64,000 bases of DNA from Apostichopus japonicus (lineage: Eukaryota > Echinodermata > Holothuroidea > Aspidochirotida > Stichopodidae), in NCBI RefSeq assembly GCF_037975245.1, contig NC_092567.1:12786876-12850875 (forward strand), read 5' to 3'. Of this stretch, positions 51,501-60,100 are shown one piece after another. Positions within the stretch are counted from its first letter, which is position 1. The number at the start of each line of letters is the position of its first letter. The position numbers and the translations under genes were made by a program. The notes under the pieces were generated by a model. That model did not search any database, was not told where the DNA came from, and saw only the letters and a program-made list of their open reading frames with translations.

Positions 51501-52890
51501 TAGTCCACTTTAAGACAATTTCCTTTGACTGATGAATGATCAAGCATATTCTAAGATTTGTAGTGAAATTTGCATTCAATTTCTAGGTGTCAGTTTTTAG
51601 ATAACATCATTTGACACTGACATGTTTTATACAAGGTGAGTTGTCATAGATACCAAATGACAAAGTTGTTTTGCTTTTCTTCAAAATTTACATTTTCTAG
51701 TTCAAAACTGGGATGTGTCTCATTATGAATGCACTAGTCAGTGGGATGAATATTGTTCACTTTAGCACTCAAGGTTAAACATCAAAGTGAAAAACAAAGC
51801 TAAACAAAAGTTTTGGTAGTGTTCAACAATGATATCAAACCTGTTTGCTTAAAAAGTACAAACTGCAAAGTCTATTTCTACTATCAACATTCAATATTCT
51901 GATGTATCTATCTCCCAACATCGCACTGTAATAGTTGCCAGAAAAAACTGTCTGCTTGGTCCAGTTTGCTACATGTATGTAATTTTGTTATTACATAATT
52001 TGCATAGATTGGCCATTCTCACCTGTCTTGAAAGTCATTTGCTAATTGGTTGTTTCTGTGTGCTTGAGTTTCAGCTTGAGTTCTTGCAGCACGCTCATCC
52101 TGAAGTTGTCCTCGTGTGTTTGTAAGCTCCTTTTCATAAATGGACTTTACTTTATTCCCTTCATCCTCCAGTAACCGAATGGAATTCAACAATGCAGAAG
52201 AGTCAACCTGTGGAGAAATGTAATTAGTTTATCAACAGAAGTCTGCAGTTAAATCTGGTTAACATTATAAGTGTCTTGTAAATATGTTTTGTTTCAGTAA
52301 TTAAATTGTATTATTGCACTCAATTACAAAACAAGTGGATGAAGCACAAAGTGCTTACCATACTATACGACCAGTAACGTTAACAATATTGTGTTAATAT
52401 ACTCAGTAGTTTCTCCTATTACTCTCCCTTCAAACATCAGTTCTTAAATTAGTCTTTTGCTTTGTCACATTTCACACTGTACAATGATAGTATTAATGTA
52501 ATAATATTAACATTTCTGAAAAGGTTAAGTTATTCCTCTCAAATTTGCTTCCAGAAGACAAGGATGGTCATATTATCTAGTAAGATTCTTCAGTGATAAT
52601 TAAGTTCAAGGTATGGTTTCAAGTACTTGTTTCTTTCAGCTAACATGCTTAACACCTACTTTTGTGTATCTCACGTAAGACATTAAGACAGTTAACATTT
52701 ATCAGTTGATAGCGATGCTTAAACATGAGTAATACTTTCCACCAATCAGTAATTACTGTACCTGATTGGAGTCTTCTCTAAGCTTTTTCACTTTTCCGAT
52801 GTAGTTCTGCATGCGATTTGTCAGGCTTTGCAAATCTGCCTTCTCTTGATCCCTGGAAGAAGGCACCGACATTGGATAATATCCACTCAT
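27405..52890 (-). CDS. LMNTD1: LMNTD1-like lamin-tail protein with complete intermediate-filament rod (15 coding exons)
   Basis: Fifteen exons with GT..AG borders and matching phases give about 769 residues. Residues 1-14 are a short head. Residues 15-377 form a heptad-rich rod that starts with a helix-initiation motif ([17 protein letters not shown]) and has lamin-like length. Residues 378-474 are a linker. Residues 475-600 are a lamin tail domain, with GKFVRLFN, then [16 protein letters not shown], then [19 protein letters not shown] and KPNGHAIAW. The last two motifs are, from family knowledge, typical of LMNTD1 rather than lamins A/B. The tail is Ser/Pro-rich and ends SSW, with no CaaX box; no basic nuclear signal follows the rod. 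The helix-termination region is divergent ([15 protein letters not shown] instead of the canonical YRKLLEGEE). Expected role: structural filament or scaffold protein; its location is not predictable here. The start is the first in-frame ATG before the rod; a 5' UTR intron is likely, since TTTCAG lies 11 bases upstream of the ATG. A lamin paralogue is the alternative. Confidence 0.8.
28862..33018. repeat. 56-bp minisatellite, about 74 copies (intron 14)
   Basis: Near-identical 56-bp units with core acatgtagtacataaagcac followed by cagcacacagggatgtgg. Units vary at a few linked positions (acacat/ttcaca, attact/ataact, aaagcacc/aaagcgcc). A distinctive variant with aaataatgc is nearly always followed by gtgaatttatctatgactg (about 30460, 30745, 30855, 31025, 32033), showing multi-unit blocks were copied together. 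It fills most of intron 14 of the LMNTD1-like gene. Confidence 0.95.
33254..33345 (-). CDS. LMNTD1: LMNTD1-like exon 14: C-terminal tail
   Basis: Acceptor CTATTAG|GTGAGC, donor TCACAG|GTCAGT. Residues 693-723 ([19 protein letters not shown], then a Ser/Arg-rich end). The next intron is about 5.7 kb and holds the 56-bp array. Confidence 0.7.
33590..33829. repeat. 120-bp tandem duplication (intron 13)
   Basis: The block ttaagaaactaacaacttga...aatagatgcaacaacc occurs twice, offset by 120 bases, with only a few differences. Confidence 0.9.
33914..34086 (-). CDS. LMNTD1: LMNTD1-like exon 13: low-complexity C-terminal tail
   Basis: Acceptor TTGGACAG|AGACAA, donor GCTCCTG|GTAAGA. Residues 635-692. 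Rich in H, P, S and G, with no recognised domain. Phase fits both neighbours. Confidence 0.7.
34733..34908 (-). CDS. LMNTD1: LMNTD1-like exon 12: end of tail domain and acidic stretch
   Basis: Acceptor CTTCAG|GCCATT, donor AAGAG|GTAACA. Residues 577-634. Opens with [13 protein letters not shown] (LMNTD1-type AIAWYTPIHW position), then an acidic run ([19 protein letters not shown]) and [16 protein letters not shown]. Confidence 0.85.
35615..35734 (-). CDS. LMNTD1: LMNTD1-like exon 11: second half of lamin tail domain
   Basis: Acceptor CTGTAG|GTTTGG, donor GGTCAT|GTGAGT, both phase 0. Residues 537-576. [20 protein letters not shown] is followed by a [17 protein letters not shown] segment. This Cys-containing segment is the strongest pointer to LMNTD1, because lamins have W.GxxNSLRTALIN here. 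Confidence 0.9.
36040..37800. repeat. Dispersed 'ggtcaaaggtcagaggtcaaa' repeat, two copies, one split by the retroelement
   Basis: Copy 1 at about 36053-36330 and copy 2 at about 36330-36473 plus 37604-37760 share blocks such as cccaaaaaacagcattctgg and gacgtcatag..aaaggtc..aggtcaaa. The second copy is interrupted by the retroelement. No coding content seen. Confidence 0.7.
36474..37603 (+). pseudogene. 5'-truncated non-LTR retrotransposon (CR1/L2/Rex1-like reverse transcriptase), frameshifted
   Basis: Two adjoining plus-strand frames (36489-36905 and 36983-37483) carry reverse transcriptase motifs: [11 protein letters not shown] (palm), [13 protein letters not shown], and the catalytic YADD at about 36817-36828. 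The second frame holds the downstream [14 protein letters not shown] thumb region and the C-terminus. A one-base frame change near 36895 separates them, so the copy is broken. No endonuclease domain is present. It ends in a (TTTAC)n-type tail at about 37578-37599. It interrupts a dispersed repeat, with gtcaaa on both sides as a likely target duplication. It lies in intron 10 of the host gene, antisense to it. Confidence 0.88.
38329..38515 (-). CDS. LMNTD1: LMNTD1-like exon 10: first half of lamin tail domain
   Basis: Acceptor CTTTCAG|CACCAC, donor ATGACT|GTGAGT. Residues 474-536. [19 protein letters not shown] and [19 protein letters not shown] follow the strands of the lamin immunoglobulin-like fold (lamin A: EEGKFVRLRN...GNWQIKRQ...LLTYRFPPKFTLKAG). 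Confidence 0.9.
38881..39058 (-). CDS. LMNTD1: LMNTD1-like exon 9: linker before the tail domain
   Basis: Acceptor ATCTTGTAG|GATCCA, donor TCAAG|GTAAGC. Residues 415-473 (includes [19 protein letters not shown] and a Ser/Pro/Thr stretch). The acceptor and the first six exon bases are the same sequence as in each unit of the neighbouring 41-bp array. Confidence 0.8.
39059..42264. repeat. 41-bp minisatellite, about 78 copies, filling intron 8
   Basis: Unit of 41 bp with core acaagatagacagtaataac followed by aaaccctttcaa and a variable block (gtggatcc, gtgaattc, ttgaattc, ttgaatcc). It covers about 3.2 kb of the 3.4-kb intron between exons 8 and 9. On the minus strand every unit ends in TATCTTGTAG then GATCC or AATTC, copying the exon 9 acceptor. 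Confidence 0.97.
42481..42593 (-). CDS. LMNTD1: LMNTD1-like exon 8: linker after the rod
   Basis: Acceptor GGTTTAG|ACACAT, donor CTGACAA|GTAAGA. Residues 377-414 plus one base. Hydrophilic, rich in R, S, P and T, with no KKRK-type nuclear signal. The following intron is almost entirely the 41-bp tandem array. Confidence 0.75.
42782..43002 (-). CDS. LMNTD1: LMNTD1-like exon 7: coil 2 end and degenerate helix-termination motif
   Basis: Acceptor GTTCCAG|TTGGAT, donor GAGAAAAA|GTAAGT. Residues 304-376 plus two bases. The final rod residues read [15 protein letters not shown] where canonical intermediate filaments have a LDxEIxxYRKLLEGEE motif. The Tyr-Arg-Lys and Gly are missing, so filament end-to-end contacts may differ. 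Confidence 0.8.
44447..45113. repeat. 21-bp minisatellite, about 31 diverged copies (intron 6)
   Basis: Units like tactaccgttgtagcggtgcg, with substitutions but almost no length change. Because 21 is a multiple of three, long stop-free frames exist on both strands (about 220 codons each). They encode only simple heptapeptide repeats and lie inside an intron, so they are not called as genes. Confidence 0.9.
45597..45722 (-). CDS. LMNTD1: LMNTD1-like exon 6: coil 2
   Basis: Acceptor TTCCAAAG|CTTCAA (weak, AAAG), donor TGTAAG|GTGAGT. Residues 262-303, phase 0 at both ends, with a clear heptad pattern ([21 protein letters not shown]). Confidence 0.75.
46378..46563 (-). CDS. LMNTD1: LMNTD1-like exon 5: L12 and start of coil 2
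   Basis: Acceptor TTGCAG|GAATCC, donor AAGAAT|GTAAAT, both phase 0. Residues 200-261. [19 protein letters not shown] and TESTYHKN align with the lamin stretch around ALQELRAQHEDQVEQYKKE..TYSAK. Confidence 0.75.
47307..47400 (-). CDS. LMNTD1: LMNTD1-like exon 4: end of coil 1B
   Basis: Acceptor CCTATAG|GTTAGA, donor CAAGAG|GTAAAG. Residues 168-199 ([19 protein letters not shown]...). This matches the lamin segment whose consensus is LxDEMxRRVDAENRLQ. A 60-bp x 5 tandem array begins 38 bases upstream of the acceptor. Confidence 0.8.
47438..47737. repeat. 60-bp x 5 tandem array (intron 3)
   Basis: Exactly five 60-bp units starting acagggaatcctcag and ending gtcccaatggagNaagatNA, differing at only a few bases (gtaagcc/gtattcc). 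It lies 38 bases upstream of exon 4's acceptor on the minus strand. The repeated 20-codon open frame is a by-product of the 60-bp period. Confidence 0.95.
48880..49850 (+). pseudogene. Decayed CR1/L2-like non-LTR C-terminal fragment
   Basis: Frames at 48884-49066, 48919-49158 and 49524-49724 show C-terminal hallmarks of the clade: [29 protein letters not shown] and [20 protein letters not shown]. Several frameshifts and stops break it. The 3' end is an (ATT)n tail at 49827-49845, characteristic of this group. It sits in intron 3 of the LMNTD1-like gene, ending about 30 bases from exon 3's donor. Confidence 0.8.
49881..50069 (-). CDS. LMNTD1: LMNTD1-like exon 3: rod coil 1B
   Basis: Acceptor GGTTTAG|ATTAGC, donor AGAAA|GTCAGT. 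Residues 105-167 plus two bases of codon 168. Continuous coiled coil. The donor lies about 30 bases from the 3' tail of a CR1/L2-like fragment inserted in intron 3. Confidence 0.8.
50700..50975 (+). mobile_element. Probable Penelope-like retroelement 3' remnant with hammerhead-like core
   Basis: At 50893-50935 the sequence reads ctctgaagaagatcctgcta then ggatcgaaacgttaggcc. CTGAAGA fits the hammerhead core CUGANGA, gatcc/ggatc makes a perfect 5-bp stem II around tgcta, and GAAA follows. This arrangement is known from terminal regions of Penelope-like elements. Stem III and the cleavage site are weak here, so activity is doubtful. No GIY-YIG or reverse transcriptase frame was recognised. Lies in intron 2. 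Confidence 0.5.
50980..51435. repeat. Dispersed repeat, two copies in intron 2
   Basis: Two related blocks (about 50985-51160 and 51245-51430) share gagatattgacatttta, tattcatgacatgggaacca, gggcac.tctac and ttgttgagatat.gtgtttacaag. A third diverged relative is at 53510-53655 and a similar ending occurs at 22035-22065. No coding content seen. Confidence 0.7.
52023..52207 (-). CDS. LMNTD1: LMNTD1-like exon 2: rod coil 1A/1B
   Basis: Acceptor CCACAG|GTTGAC and donor GACAG|GTGAGA. Residues 44-104 plus two bases of codon 105. Charged heptad pattern ([17 protein letters not shown], then [16 protein letters not shown]) aligns with lamin linker L1 and the start of coil 1B. Confidence 0.8.
52762..52890 (-). 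CDS. LMNTD1: LMNTD1-like exon 1: head and start of rod coil 1A
   Basis: Encodes residues 1-43, phase 0 at the donor (CAG|GTACAG). The head is only about 14 residues and lacks the Ser-Pro phosphorylation site usual in lamin heads. The helix-initiation motif begins at about residue 16 ([21 protein letters not shown]), matching the conserved start of intermediate-filament coil 1A. Confidence 0.8.
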
Positions 52891-53940
52891 TGTGAAGACT
52901 GCTGAAATGTCTGTTATATATTAGAAAAACAATACATATTAGTTAGCTTGAAATGACATCTTGATATTGTCTGAAAATTGTCAGGTACATGACCTATTCA
53001 CTTTAAAGTAAATACACCCTTTAAGTCCTAGATGGGTGACACTATCTAAAAGGCCACATTAACATATTTGAAAGAAAAGTTCTTGCAATACTTACTCATT
53101 ATCCTTAGTTCAGTTTGTTGGTTAAATCTTTCTTTCATCATGCCTAGTATAATGTAAAACTATCTTCATCTAGGTGAAAATGTAAAAAGTTCCTGAAATT
53201 TTCCAGAAATTTGTAAATTGTATTTGCATACGTAGCAGTATTGTTACAAGGATTTTAAAAGTTGCATCAGCATGAGTCAATGTCTTTAAACTTGTGGTAC
53301 GTCTGCTCAGAAAAACTTGTGTCCCTCCAGTCCTCCATGAAGTCCCTTACATACAGTAGCATCTGTGAAAAGTGTTGTTTGTCAACACCCAATACCATTA
53401 TATTTATGCCCTAGGTACATGTACTGGCAGCTATTAACCAACAACTGTACACCTAGTTGGTTACAATCCGACTTAACATTGCAGAGCTATTACAACGTAA
53501 AGATTTTTGTTTGATCCCATAACCTCATTAATATTCAAAAAGTCCACACCAAAAACGATAGGGCACACTTTCTCACTTTAAAACATTTACATAGCAAGTG
53601 TGACAAATATCCTATCACTACGTTGTTGAGTCATCATAGGGCCTGTTTGCAAGTTTACTGGTATATCAGGAATGAGAATGTAACTTGTTGTTGATCATTA
53701 TGAATCCATTCATTCATTAGTAGATTAGTACATCATAATAGTGAATACTAGGTTCCTATACTCTAAAGGTACACACTTACATCAAACATAGCCAAATTCT
53801 GGAATAGGACCTAATATTATAAAAGGTTACAGTTGGCCAGTTTTGACCACATTTGGAGATGCTAACATCATTTGAAAATGGCAAAGTAGTGATTCAAGTG
53901 GTGTTATTCTTTGATGAAGACTGTGTAGTAGCATGGTCAC
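52891..53940. other. Upstream of LMNTD1-like ATG: probable 5' UTR intron
   Basis: TTTCAG at 11 bases before the ATG looks like an acceptor, implying a noncoding first exon further upstream (perhaps near 54.8-55.0 kb; not resolved). The region is AT-rich and includes a diverged dispersed repeat at 53510-53655. No other gene seen. Confidence 0.4.
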
Positions 53941-54410
53941 TTCGAAGTTCGAACACCTAAGCCTTGAAACACCCCAAAACTAAATCTTCTGGTATAAATC
54001 ACATGAAAATATACTTGATATGGTGGGAGAAATTTGTTTTAGTACGATACATGGTCAAACTTTCTTTCTTGCAAACTGTTTTCACGTTGTATTCCAAGAA
54101 GATTCTTCATGATTGTGGAACTGGTATTTCTTTGCTAGAGTATTGCAAAGTTCGGACACCCAACCTACAGTGTGGCGCTGTTGATAAAATTGGTGGCGAA
54201 GTTGCTCTTTCATTAACTATAACAGACTTCATAGATCTCCGTCATTTTATTGACAAATATGTAAGTACTTTCTTGCACCCGGGTCATTTTGGAGAGAAAA
54301 TAACTGTAGCTTCGTACTTTTTGGTGAAATTTGGCTCTTCCTGTAGGTTTTCATGGTGAAATCGTGTATTTCTTAGGGTGTCCGAACTTCGCAGTGTTCC
54401 GAACTTCGCA
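53941..54410. mobile_element. Candidate TIR element upstream of LMNTD1-like gene
   Basis: Left cgaagttcgaacacctaag (53944) is inverted at 54372-54391 (cttagggtgtccgaacttcg), with an extra end-like copy just outside (gttccgaacttcgcaat). A 131-codon plus-strand frame (53964-54359) lies wholly inside and resembles nothing I recognise. It may be a degraded transposon frame or chance. It lies in the likely 5' UTR intron or promoter region of the gene. Confidence 0.55.
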
Positions 54411-56461
54411 ATACTGACTATATATGTAAGCCTACTGTATGTATCTTATTGACATTGAAAACTTCGTGCGGCGTTTTATAACTATGCTACAGATTAAGCC
54501 TAAAGTTACAGCGTCTGTAGCTATAGGCCCTAACCGTACTGCTGCAACTTCCAAGTTAGGCTAGGCCTACGTTTCAAGGCTAGGGGCGCTAGGCACACCA
54601 ATTGAGCCATACAAAGCGTCGCAACTCGTATTGAACCGCCGATGGATGCATTTGTCTAGACCTAGGCCAGCATACCAAACGCCGTGATAAACGAGGGGAA
54701 ATGCATTAAAACGTGCATTATCGGTACAGCCGGAGCACATGTAGCTTACAACTTACCCTGCCTTAGTTATTTTACTAAACTGCTTACTGCACTTACTTGT
54801 AATGACGAAGGAGATACTTCAGGACCCCAATATAACGTTACCTAGTTTAGAAGGCTTGGTGCCAGTGGTAAAAACTTGATCATCGTTTGTACGTATCCAT
54901 AGCAAACTGTCAAAGGTCATTCTATAATCCGATGCCGCAGTTGTATGGGCGGCCATATGTGTCACAATCCGCGCAACACAAAAGTTAAAAGAAGTTGGAA
55001 ATTAACTAAGCCATAAAGCACTGCGCAGGAACGTTTCCGGTGCCATCTTTATCTAGCCTTACTTGGTAACAACATAATTTATTGGCTTAAGTTCCCGGGA
55101 ACACTTCCTACAAAGCTTTAAGATCTGCAAATGATTGAAAACTTTGAGAAACTTGAGAAAACATGCGAATAGACCACCACTTCAAAATTATCAATGAGTG
55201 AAATCTTCAACACAGTTTTACCCATTAAAAAAACATTGACTATTGACCTCGTAGATCACAGAAATACACAGGGTAGGGAACTATCAGAATAAAAAAGTCC
55301 TTACCATTATAAGTTGACATTTTAGCGGAAAAGGTTCCTATAAATTACTTACTAAGTTGTGTCATCTCGACAATTCAACCGCTTTCTGAAAAGTGATTAT
55401 ATGACGACCTATCACATCTTGTCATTTCAACAAATTTCGGAACAATGGTAAATTGTTGACCTCTTTGCAAGAGTACAATTTGATTATGTTTTGAAAACTA
55501 GTTGAAATGACAACATATAAACGGCACATCTCGTCATTCGAACAATTTTCGGCGTAATGATTGACTTCTTCCTTACCCAGCAAGCAAGTCACCGGCAGAA
55601 GGGCGGATATCGACATTGGCGAGCCAACATCTTACCACCGTCAGCGGTTAAAAGATGGCACGTTGCCGTATAGCGGCTTGCTACCAATGGTTCGCCGGCG
55701 GTTAGTAGGCTTCATGCCACCGTCGGCATCAGGCTTACTGCTTGGCCTTTCCCGATAATAACGGAGGTTACACTCGTTAATACTCTCATTCATTAGAAAG
55801 GCAACTGATGACTTATATTGCAGACAATACACCCTTTCACTCTTCCACTGTTCCACCTTCATAAACGACCCCCCCCCCCCCTCTCTCACACCTTCGCAAC
55901 AGGATCACAGGCATTGGGCCAGATATTTTCTATCCACTTAGCAGACTGTAACAATATAGATTGCACACTCGTGAAATACCTTTGATATCATCACTTATTA
56001 TTGCACAACTGCTAGATAACAAAATCGAAACTTCAAAACGGAAGTTTTCATGAAGGAAGCCCGATAATATTAATAACAAGTTAATGATTTACTGATATAT
56101 TTTAAAACTTCCCTTGCCCCCCCCCCCCTCCACTGCTCTATCTCTATATGTTTTAATAAACTGTCACGCACGCTAAATTTGCGTCTTTGTCTGACAGTGT
56201 ATTTCCTCTAAGGTGGTGCTCAACATATTCTCGCAAAGTTCAGGTAAAAATCATTAAGGGCGGCAGATGAGGGATCAATCTGGGTGAATATAAATAAATA
56301 GGGGTTGCGTGTGGGACATGTGCCTTTGAATTAAAGACAAATACGAAGTTACCTCAAAATCTGGGGGGAAAATCCCCAAAGAATCCTCCCCCCCCCCCAA
56401 AAAAAAGGTTTAAAATTATGTGTAAATATATTTAATATAGTCGCTCATGATTGGTCGGAAT
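54411..56461. other. Intergenic, probable LMNTD1-like promoter side
   Basis: No coding exon found. A degenerate repeat (catctcgtcattcgaacaat-like, three copies) spans 55360-55560. A distinctly GC-rich island (55575-55755, ccaccgtc..cggtta..gccggcgg) stands out from the AT-rich surroundings and is of unknown nature. Confidence 0.4.
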
Positions 56462-57372
56462 CACTGGCGGATCCAAGGGGGGGCCAAGGGGGGCCATGGC
56501 CCCCCCCCAAAGGTGAGCCAAAAAGTGTTTCCGAACATCCGCTAAATCATATGATTGGAAATTAAAAAAATCGAGAGGAATAGCAGTGGTAGACTAGTCT
56601 AAACCTTTTCGTTTTCTGGTTTAAAATTAAATGCAGAGCTCCCAACTGTCCCGCAATTCGCGGGAATTAGACCCGCATTCTAACACCCAAACCCGCTGAC
56701 CCGCACAAGCGTCCGAAAAAGCCGCATTGTAATTGTCAAGTATACATAACAAAATTTGCATCAAATTTTGACTTAGCAACCATCATTTCTTTAGCATTTA
56801 GCATAATAGAGTATAAAACCTCCTTTACAGCATCATTTGAACCTCAAATTTGCCTATAATTCTTTTCATTGGGGCGAGCAGCGAACATTTTCATGCCACG
56901 GGAAAGAATGAATTATCACCTACTATTCAATTTATTGATGTTACACACAAAAAAATGCATATTTCTCAGAAAATTTTGGGTGACAAAATCCTTTCTAAGT
57001 GCCACCATTTTACATGTAGGCACCACCAGGATTCCAAAAAAATTCAATTCAATTACAGTTTAACACCATTTTGCAGTTACAGGCTGGTTGTAAGAAATTT
57101 ATAACCTATGAGAAATAAAATTTCTTGAGAAAGATGATCCCAACTTTGTTTTATAAATATTTTAGAAAATTACACCTGGGAAACATTTTTTTTTAGAAGT
57201 AAATTAACATCACCATTGTACACTTTTGTCGCACCAAATTGCATCTGAGGGCATTCAGCAATAGAAAATTTTCCAAAGGGGAGGGGGACACCCCCTCCCC
57301 TTAGACCCCTCCCCCATTTCACTATAATGCCACTTTGGCCCCTCCCAAACAAAGGCCCTGGATCCGCCAGTG
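56462..57372. mobile_element. Non-autonomous hAT-like element (duplication gtcggaat)
   Basis: Ends cactggcggatcca and tggatccgccagtg are inverted. Exact 8-bp flanks gtcggaat lie at 56454-56461 and 57373-57380. 911 bp, with long G and C runs near the ends. It carries the ccaaaggggaggggg...ccccttagacccctccccca block also found in 15017-15616 and 63041-63278. No transposase frame. Confidence 0.93.
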
Positions 57373-57706
57373 GTCGGAATAGTTAAAAGGATTGTCTGGT
57401 GGCCCAAAGAAGTTACCTTAAAAAATAGTAAATAATTTTCCAAACATGTTGTCAAAGTATGAGAACGCTAATGTTGCGTTTGACAGAGAAACGATTTTTT
57501 AATCGTTATGGATAGACATTTCAAATATGATTTGAACAGTACAATACGTGACGTCAGCTCTGCCATAGCAGATTGCGTCATAACCCACCCTCCGCACAGT
57601 ACCTATACGGTAATCACAACAAAAACAGCGTTTGTATACAGATAAATTTCTTCCTTAATTTCCGGTGAAATTTCTTAAAAATTAGATATGTTTTCAAAAA
57701 CTCCTT

Positions 57707-59639
57707 GGAGTAATTATAGAATACAGGGCCACTCGATGATACTATCTGAGCATCCGGATTCGCGGATGCTCAGTCTCACCCCAGTACGTATGTGAGTAAA
57801 AAATGTCAAAGTCCCAGTTCTTTCTTTTTGAGTGGATGCGCGGATGCGTGGATGCGGAGTCAAAAATTTCCTAAGTCTTTTGCTGGTACTTCTGTGGTGG
57901 AATTTTAGAGGGCGACATACGTGTACGGACATGTACAGACACACCGCGCATCCGCGCATCCGGATGCTGGGAAGAGTTAATGAATGGCCCTGTATTCTAT
58001 AATTTCCTAAGTCTTTTGCTGGTACTTCTGTGGTGGAATTTTAGAGGGCGTCACACATGTACGGATGCCTTTTAAGAACGACACACTATTAATGTGGAAT
58101 ATCTTCGTACATTCGGAACTTTCAGTATTGGAAATACGTGATGGTATATGTCGAAACTTTTTCGAAAATTATTTAAGTCCATTCCTAGTACTCCCGGGGT
58201 GGATGCGCGGATGCGCGGATGCGGAGTCAAAATGAAATACGTGATAAAATGTGTGAGTAAAAAATGTCAAAGTCCCAGTTCTTTCTTTTTGAGTGGATGC
58301 GCGGATGCGTGGATGCGGAGTCAAAAATTTCCTAAGTCTTTTGCTGGTACTTCTGTGGTGGAATTTTAGAGGGCGTCACACATGTACGGATGCCTTTTAA
58401 GAACGACACACTATTAATGTGGAATATCTTCGTACATTCGGAACTTTCAGTATTGGAAATACGTGATGGTATATGTCGAAACTTTTTCGAAAATTATTTA
58501 AGTCCATTCCTAGTACTCCCGGGGTGGATGCGCGGATGCGCGGATGCGGAGTCAAAATGAAATACGTGATAAAATGAAATACGTGATGGAAATTAGAGGG
58601 AGTCAAAATGAAATACGTGATGGTATATGGGGAAACTTTCGAAAATTATTTAAGTCCATTCCTAGTACTCCCGGGTGGATGCGCGGATGCGGAGTCAAAA
58701 TGAAATACGTGATGGCATTTTAGAGGGCGACATACGTGTACGGACATGTACAGACACACCGCGCATCCGCGCATCCGGATGCTGGGAAGAGTTAATGAAT
58801 GGCCCTGTATTCTATAATTTCCTAAGTCTTTTGCTGGTACTTCTGTGGTGGAATTTTAGAGGGCGTCACACATGTACGGATGCCTTTTAAGAACGACACA
58901 CTATTAATGTGGAATATCTTCGTACATTCGGAACTTTCAGTATTGGAAATACGTGATGGTATATGTCGAAACTTTTTCGAAAATTATTTAAGTCCATTCC
59001 TAGTACTCCCGGGGTGGATGCGCGGATGCGCGGATGCGGAGTCAAAATGAAATACGTGATAAAATGTGTGAGTAAAAAATGTCAAAGTCCCAGTTCTTTC
59101 TTTTTGAGTGGATGCGCGGATGCGTGGATGCGGAGTCAAAAATTTCCTAAGTCTTTTGCTGGTACTTCTGTGGTGGAATTTTAGAGGGCGTCACACATGT
59201 ACGGATGCCTTTTAAGAACGACACACTATTAATGTGGAATATCTTCGTACATTCGGAACTTTCAGTATTGGAAATACGTGATGGTATATGTCGAAACTTT
59301 TTCGAAAATTATTTAAGTCCATTCCTAGTACTCCCGGGGTGGATGCGCGGATGCGCGGATGCGGAGTCAAAATGAAATACGTGATAAAATGAAATACGTG
59401 ATGGAAATTAGAGGGAGTCAAAATGAAATACGTGATGGTATATGGGGAAACTTTCGAAAATTATTTAAGTCCATTCCTAGTACTCCCGGGTGGATGCGCG
59501 GATGCGGAGTCAAAATGAAATACGTGATGGCATTTTAGAGGGCGACATACGTGTACGGACATGTACAGACACACCGCGCATCCGCGCATCCGGATGCTGG
59601 GAAGAGTTAATGAATGGCCCTGTATTCTATAATTGTACC
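57707..59639. mobile_element. TIR element with internal 815-bp tandem duplication
   Basis: Termini ggagtaattatagaatacag and its near-complement ctgtattctataattgtacc bound the element. aactcctt flanks both sides (57699-57706, 59640-59647). Two copies of an 815-bp unit run head to tail (about 58001-58815 and 58816-59630) after a shorter related block. They share ggatgcgcggatgcg motifs and appear essentially identical. The open frames inside are duplicated artefacts. A related sequence at 59870-60095 has one aactcctt and no insertion. Confidence 0.88.
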
Positions 59640-59647
59640 AACTCCTT

Positions 59648-60100
59648 AAGCCGCCATGTACTTGAGCGGTGGTTCCGTGGTCTTTGTGTAACACAAGGTA
59701 AATTTTAACAGCAGACTCTGAGTTGTTCAGGCCATACATCGCGCTATCCAGCTCCAACGCGAAAAAATGTTCGCATGTAGGCTGTACTCAAACGTTGACA
59801 ATCGGACAGTTCTGCGAAGCCTAAGCTTCTCAGTGCTATATTCTGCTCTGACAACGATTCGATCAATTTCTTCAATAATTTCCGGTGAAATTTCTTATAA
59901 ATTAGATATGATTTAAAAAACTCCTTAAGCCGCAATATATGTAGTAGATCGGTGGTTTCGTGGTCTTTGTGTAACACAAGATAAGTTTTAACAACAGGCT
60001 CTTCGTTGTTTATACATCGCGGTATCCAGCTCCAGCGCGAAGAATGTTCGCGTGTATAGGCTATCTAACGTTTACAATCGGACAGTTCTGCGATGACATC
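59648..60100. repeat. Diverged duplication of about 220-270 bp
   Basis: 59648-59850 (with its left part at 57655-57706, before the element) and 59870-60096 share ttccggtgaaatttctta, aactccttaagccgc, tggtctttgtgtaacacaag and caatcggacagttctgcga. The first copy is split by the 57707-59639 element. Confidence 0.8.

Noticed and set aside
58148..59184. Two identical 73-codon frames (58148 and 58963)
   Set aside because: They are the same stretch of an 815-bp duplicated transposon unit, with no conserved domain.
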